From assembly GCF_036127095.1 (NCBI RefSeq), contig NZ_CP108006.1, positions 1,860,001 to 1,924,000 of the forward strand: a DNA stretch of 64,000 bases. The letters are read 5' to 3'. The notes under the pieces were generated by a model that had not been told where the DNA came from, searched no databases, and saw only the letters and a program-made list of their open reading frames with translations. Each line of letters starts with the position of its first letter. Positions within the stretch are counted from its first letter, which is position 1. The stretch comes from Streptomyces sp. NBC_00335. Its GTDB lineage: Bacteria; Actinomycetota; Actinomycetes; Streptomycetales; Streptomycetaceae. Positions 63,740-64,000 of the stretch are shown piece by piece. Both the position numbers and the translations under genes were made by a program.

Positions 63740-64000
63740 TTGGAGCTCAAGCCTTCCGCTCACCGAGACACCTTCGCGCGCGACCACCTGCCGCCCGCGC
63801 ACGCCTGGCCGCGGCTCCTCTTCGAACTCCCCGCCCTGGCCTACCCCGACCGGCTCAACTGCGGCGTGGAGCTGCTCGACGCCACCATCGCCCGGCTGGG
63901 CCCCGACCGGCCCGCCTTCCGCGGCGCGGACGGCTCGGTGTGGACGTACGGGGAGCTGCACGCCCGCGTGGACCGGCTCGCGCACGTCCTCACCCGCGAC
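63740..64000 (+). CDS. Acyl-CoA ligase, AMP-binding family (N-terminal part; runs off window)
   Basis: A TTG at 63740 with AAGGGGG upstream opens a frame that stays open to the window end: LELKPSAHRDTFARDHLPPA, then YPDRLNCGVELLDATIARLG and GSVWTYGELHARVDRLAHVL. This is the start of an ANL-superfamily enzyme; the wording is like benzoate- or 2-aminobenzoate-CoA ligases. The core AMP motif lies beyond the window. It is divergent from the acyl-CoA dehydrogenase gene. Confidence 0.75.
   Translation, partial: MELKPSAHRDTFARDHLPPAHAWPRLLFELPALAYPDRLNCGVELLDATIARLGPDRPAFRGADGSVWTYGELHARVDRLAHVLTRD

Overview
The window is a high-GC actinobacterial chromosome segment and almost certainly comes from a Streptomyces. 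Pointers are the G/C-ending third codon positions, GTG and TTG starts, ATGA/GTGA gene overlaps, and a left part (about 1-19.3 kb) whose order (xylF-like, ROK regulator, an NgcEFG-type sugar transporter, aconitase, an HTH-MurA fusion) matches, from memory, the S. coelicolor SCO5998-SCO6011 neighbourhood. No tRNA, rRNA, CRISPR array, transposase or phage gene was seen.

Layout. 0-10 kb: a partial xylose-type binding protein, its ROK regulator, an Mg2+ P-type ATPase with an MgtC-like partner behind a long structured leader that carries a 13-codon peptide, and an NgcEFG-type N-acetylglucosamine/chitobiose importer with a DasR-like site. 10-19 kb: aconitase with iron-box-like and palindromic promoter sites, a LacI regulator divergent from a Tat-exported amidohydrolase, a haloalkane-dehalogenase-like hydrolase divergent from a MarR regulator over a 36-bp perfect palindrome, and a MurA homologue fused to an XRE helix-turn-helix.

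19.6-31.6 kb is an accessory biosynthetic cluster. A PvcA/IsnA-type isonitrile synthase and a PvcB-type Fe(II)/2-oxoglutarate oxygenase lead a minus-strand gene set with a luciferase-like monooxygenase, a styrene-monooxygenase-like flavoprotein, an MFS exporter, a tandem rhodanese, an acyl-CoA-dehydrogenase-fold monooxygenase, an NADPH:F420-reductase-like protein and a flavin reductase. A LysR regulator and a SufS-like cysteine desulfurase sit at its far end. The gene content suggests a vinyl isonitrile from an aromatic amino acid that is further oxidised and possibly sulfurated, for example to an isothiocyanate.

32-40 kb is a mixed region: a decayed M4 protease, a secreted ADP-ribosyltransferase-like protein, beta-propeller-like proteins (one frameshifted), a barstar-domain protein, an Excalibur lipoprotein, a cytochrome P450 and a DHA2 drug exporter.

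40.8-61.3 kb reads as one collagen/hydroxyproline utilisation island: a prolyl-oligopeptidase-family peptidase, a complete Opp/Dpp peptide importer, a GntR regulator, a pyrroline-carboxylate-reductase-like enzyme, two proline-racemase-family epimerases, a DapA-family deaminase, a three-part D-hydroxyproline dehydrogenase, an M9 collagenase and an Xaa-Pro peptidase. Six similar 17-bp operator-like sites (consensus close to GTANAATKTCACATTNC) lie in front of its transcription units and probably bind the GntR protein. The last 3 kb holds an Asn/Trp/Asp-rich secreted protein, a RidA protein, an acyl-CoA dehydrogenase and the start of an acyl-CoA ligase.
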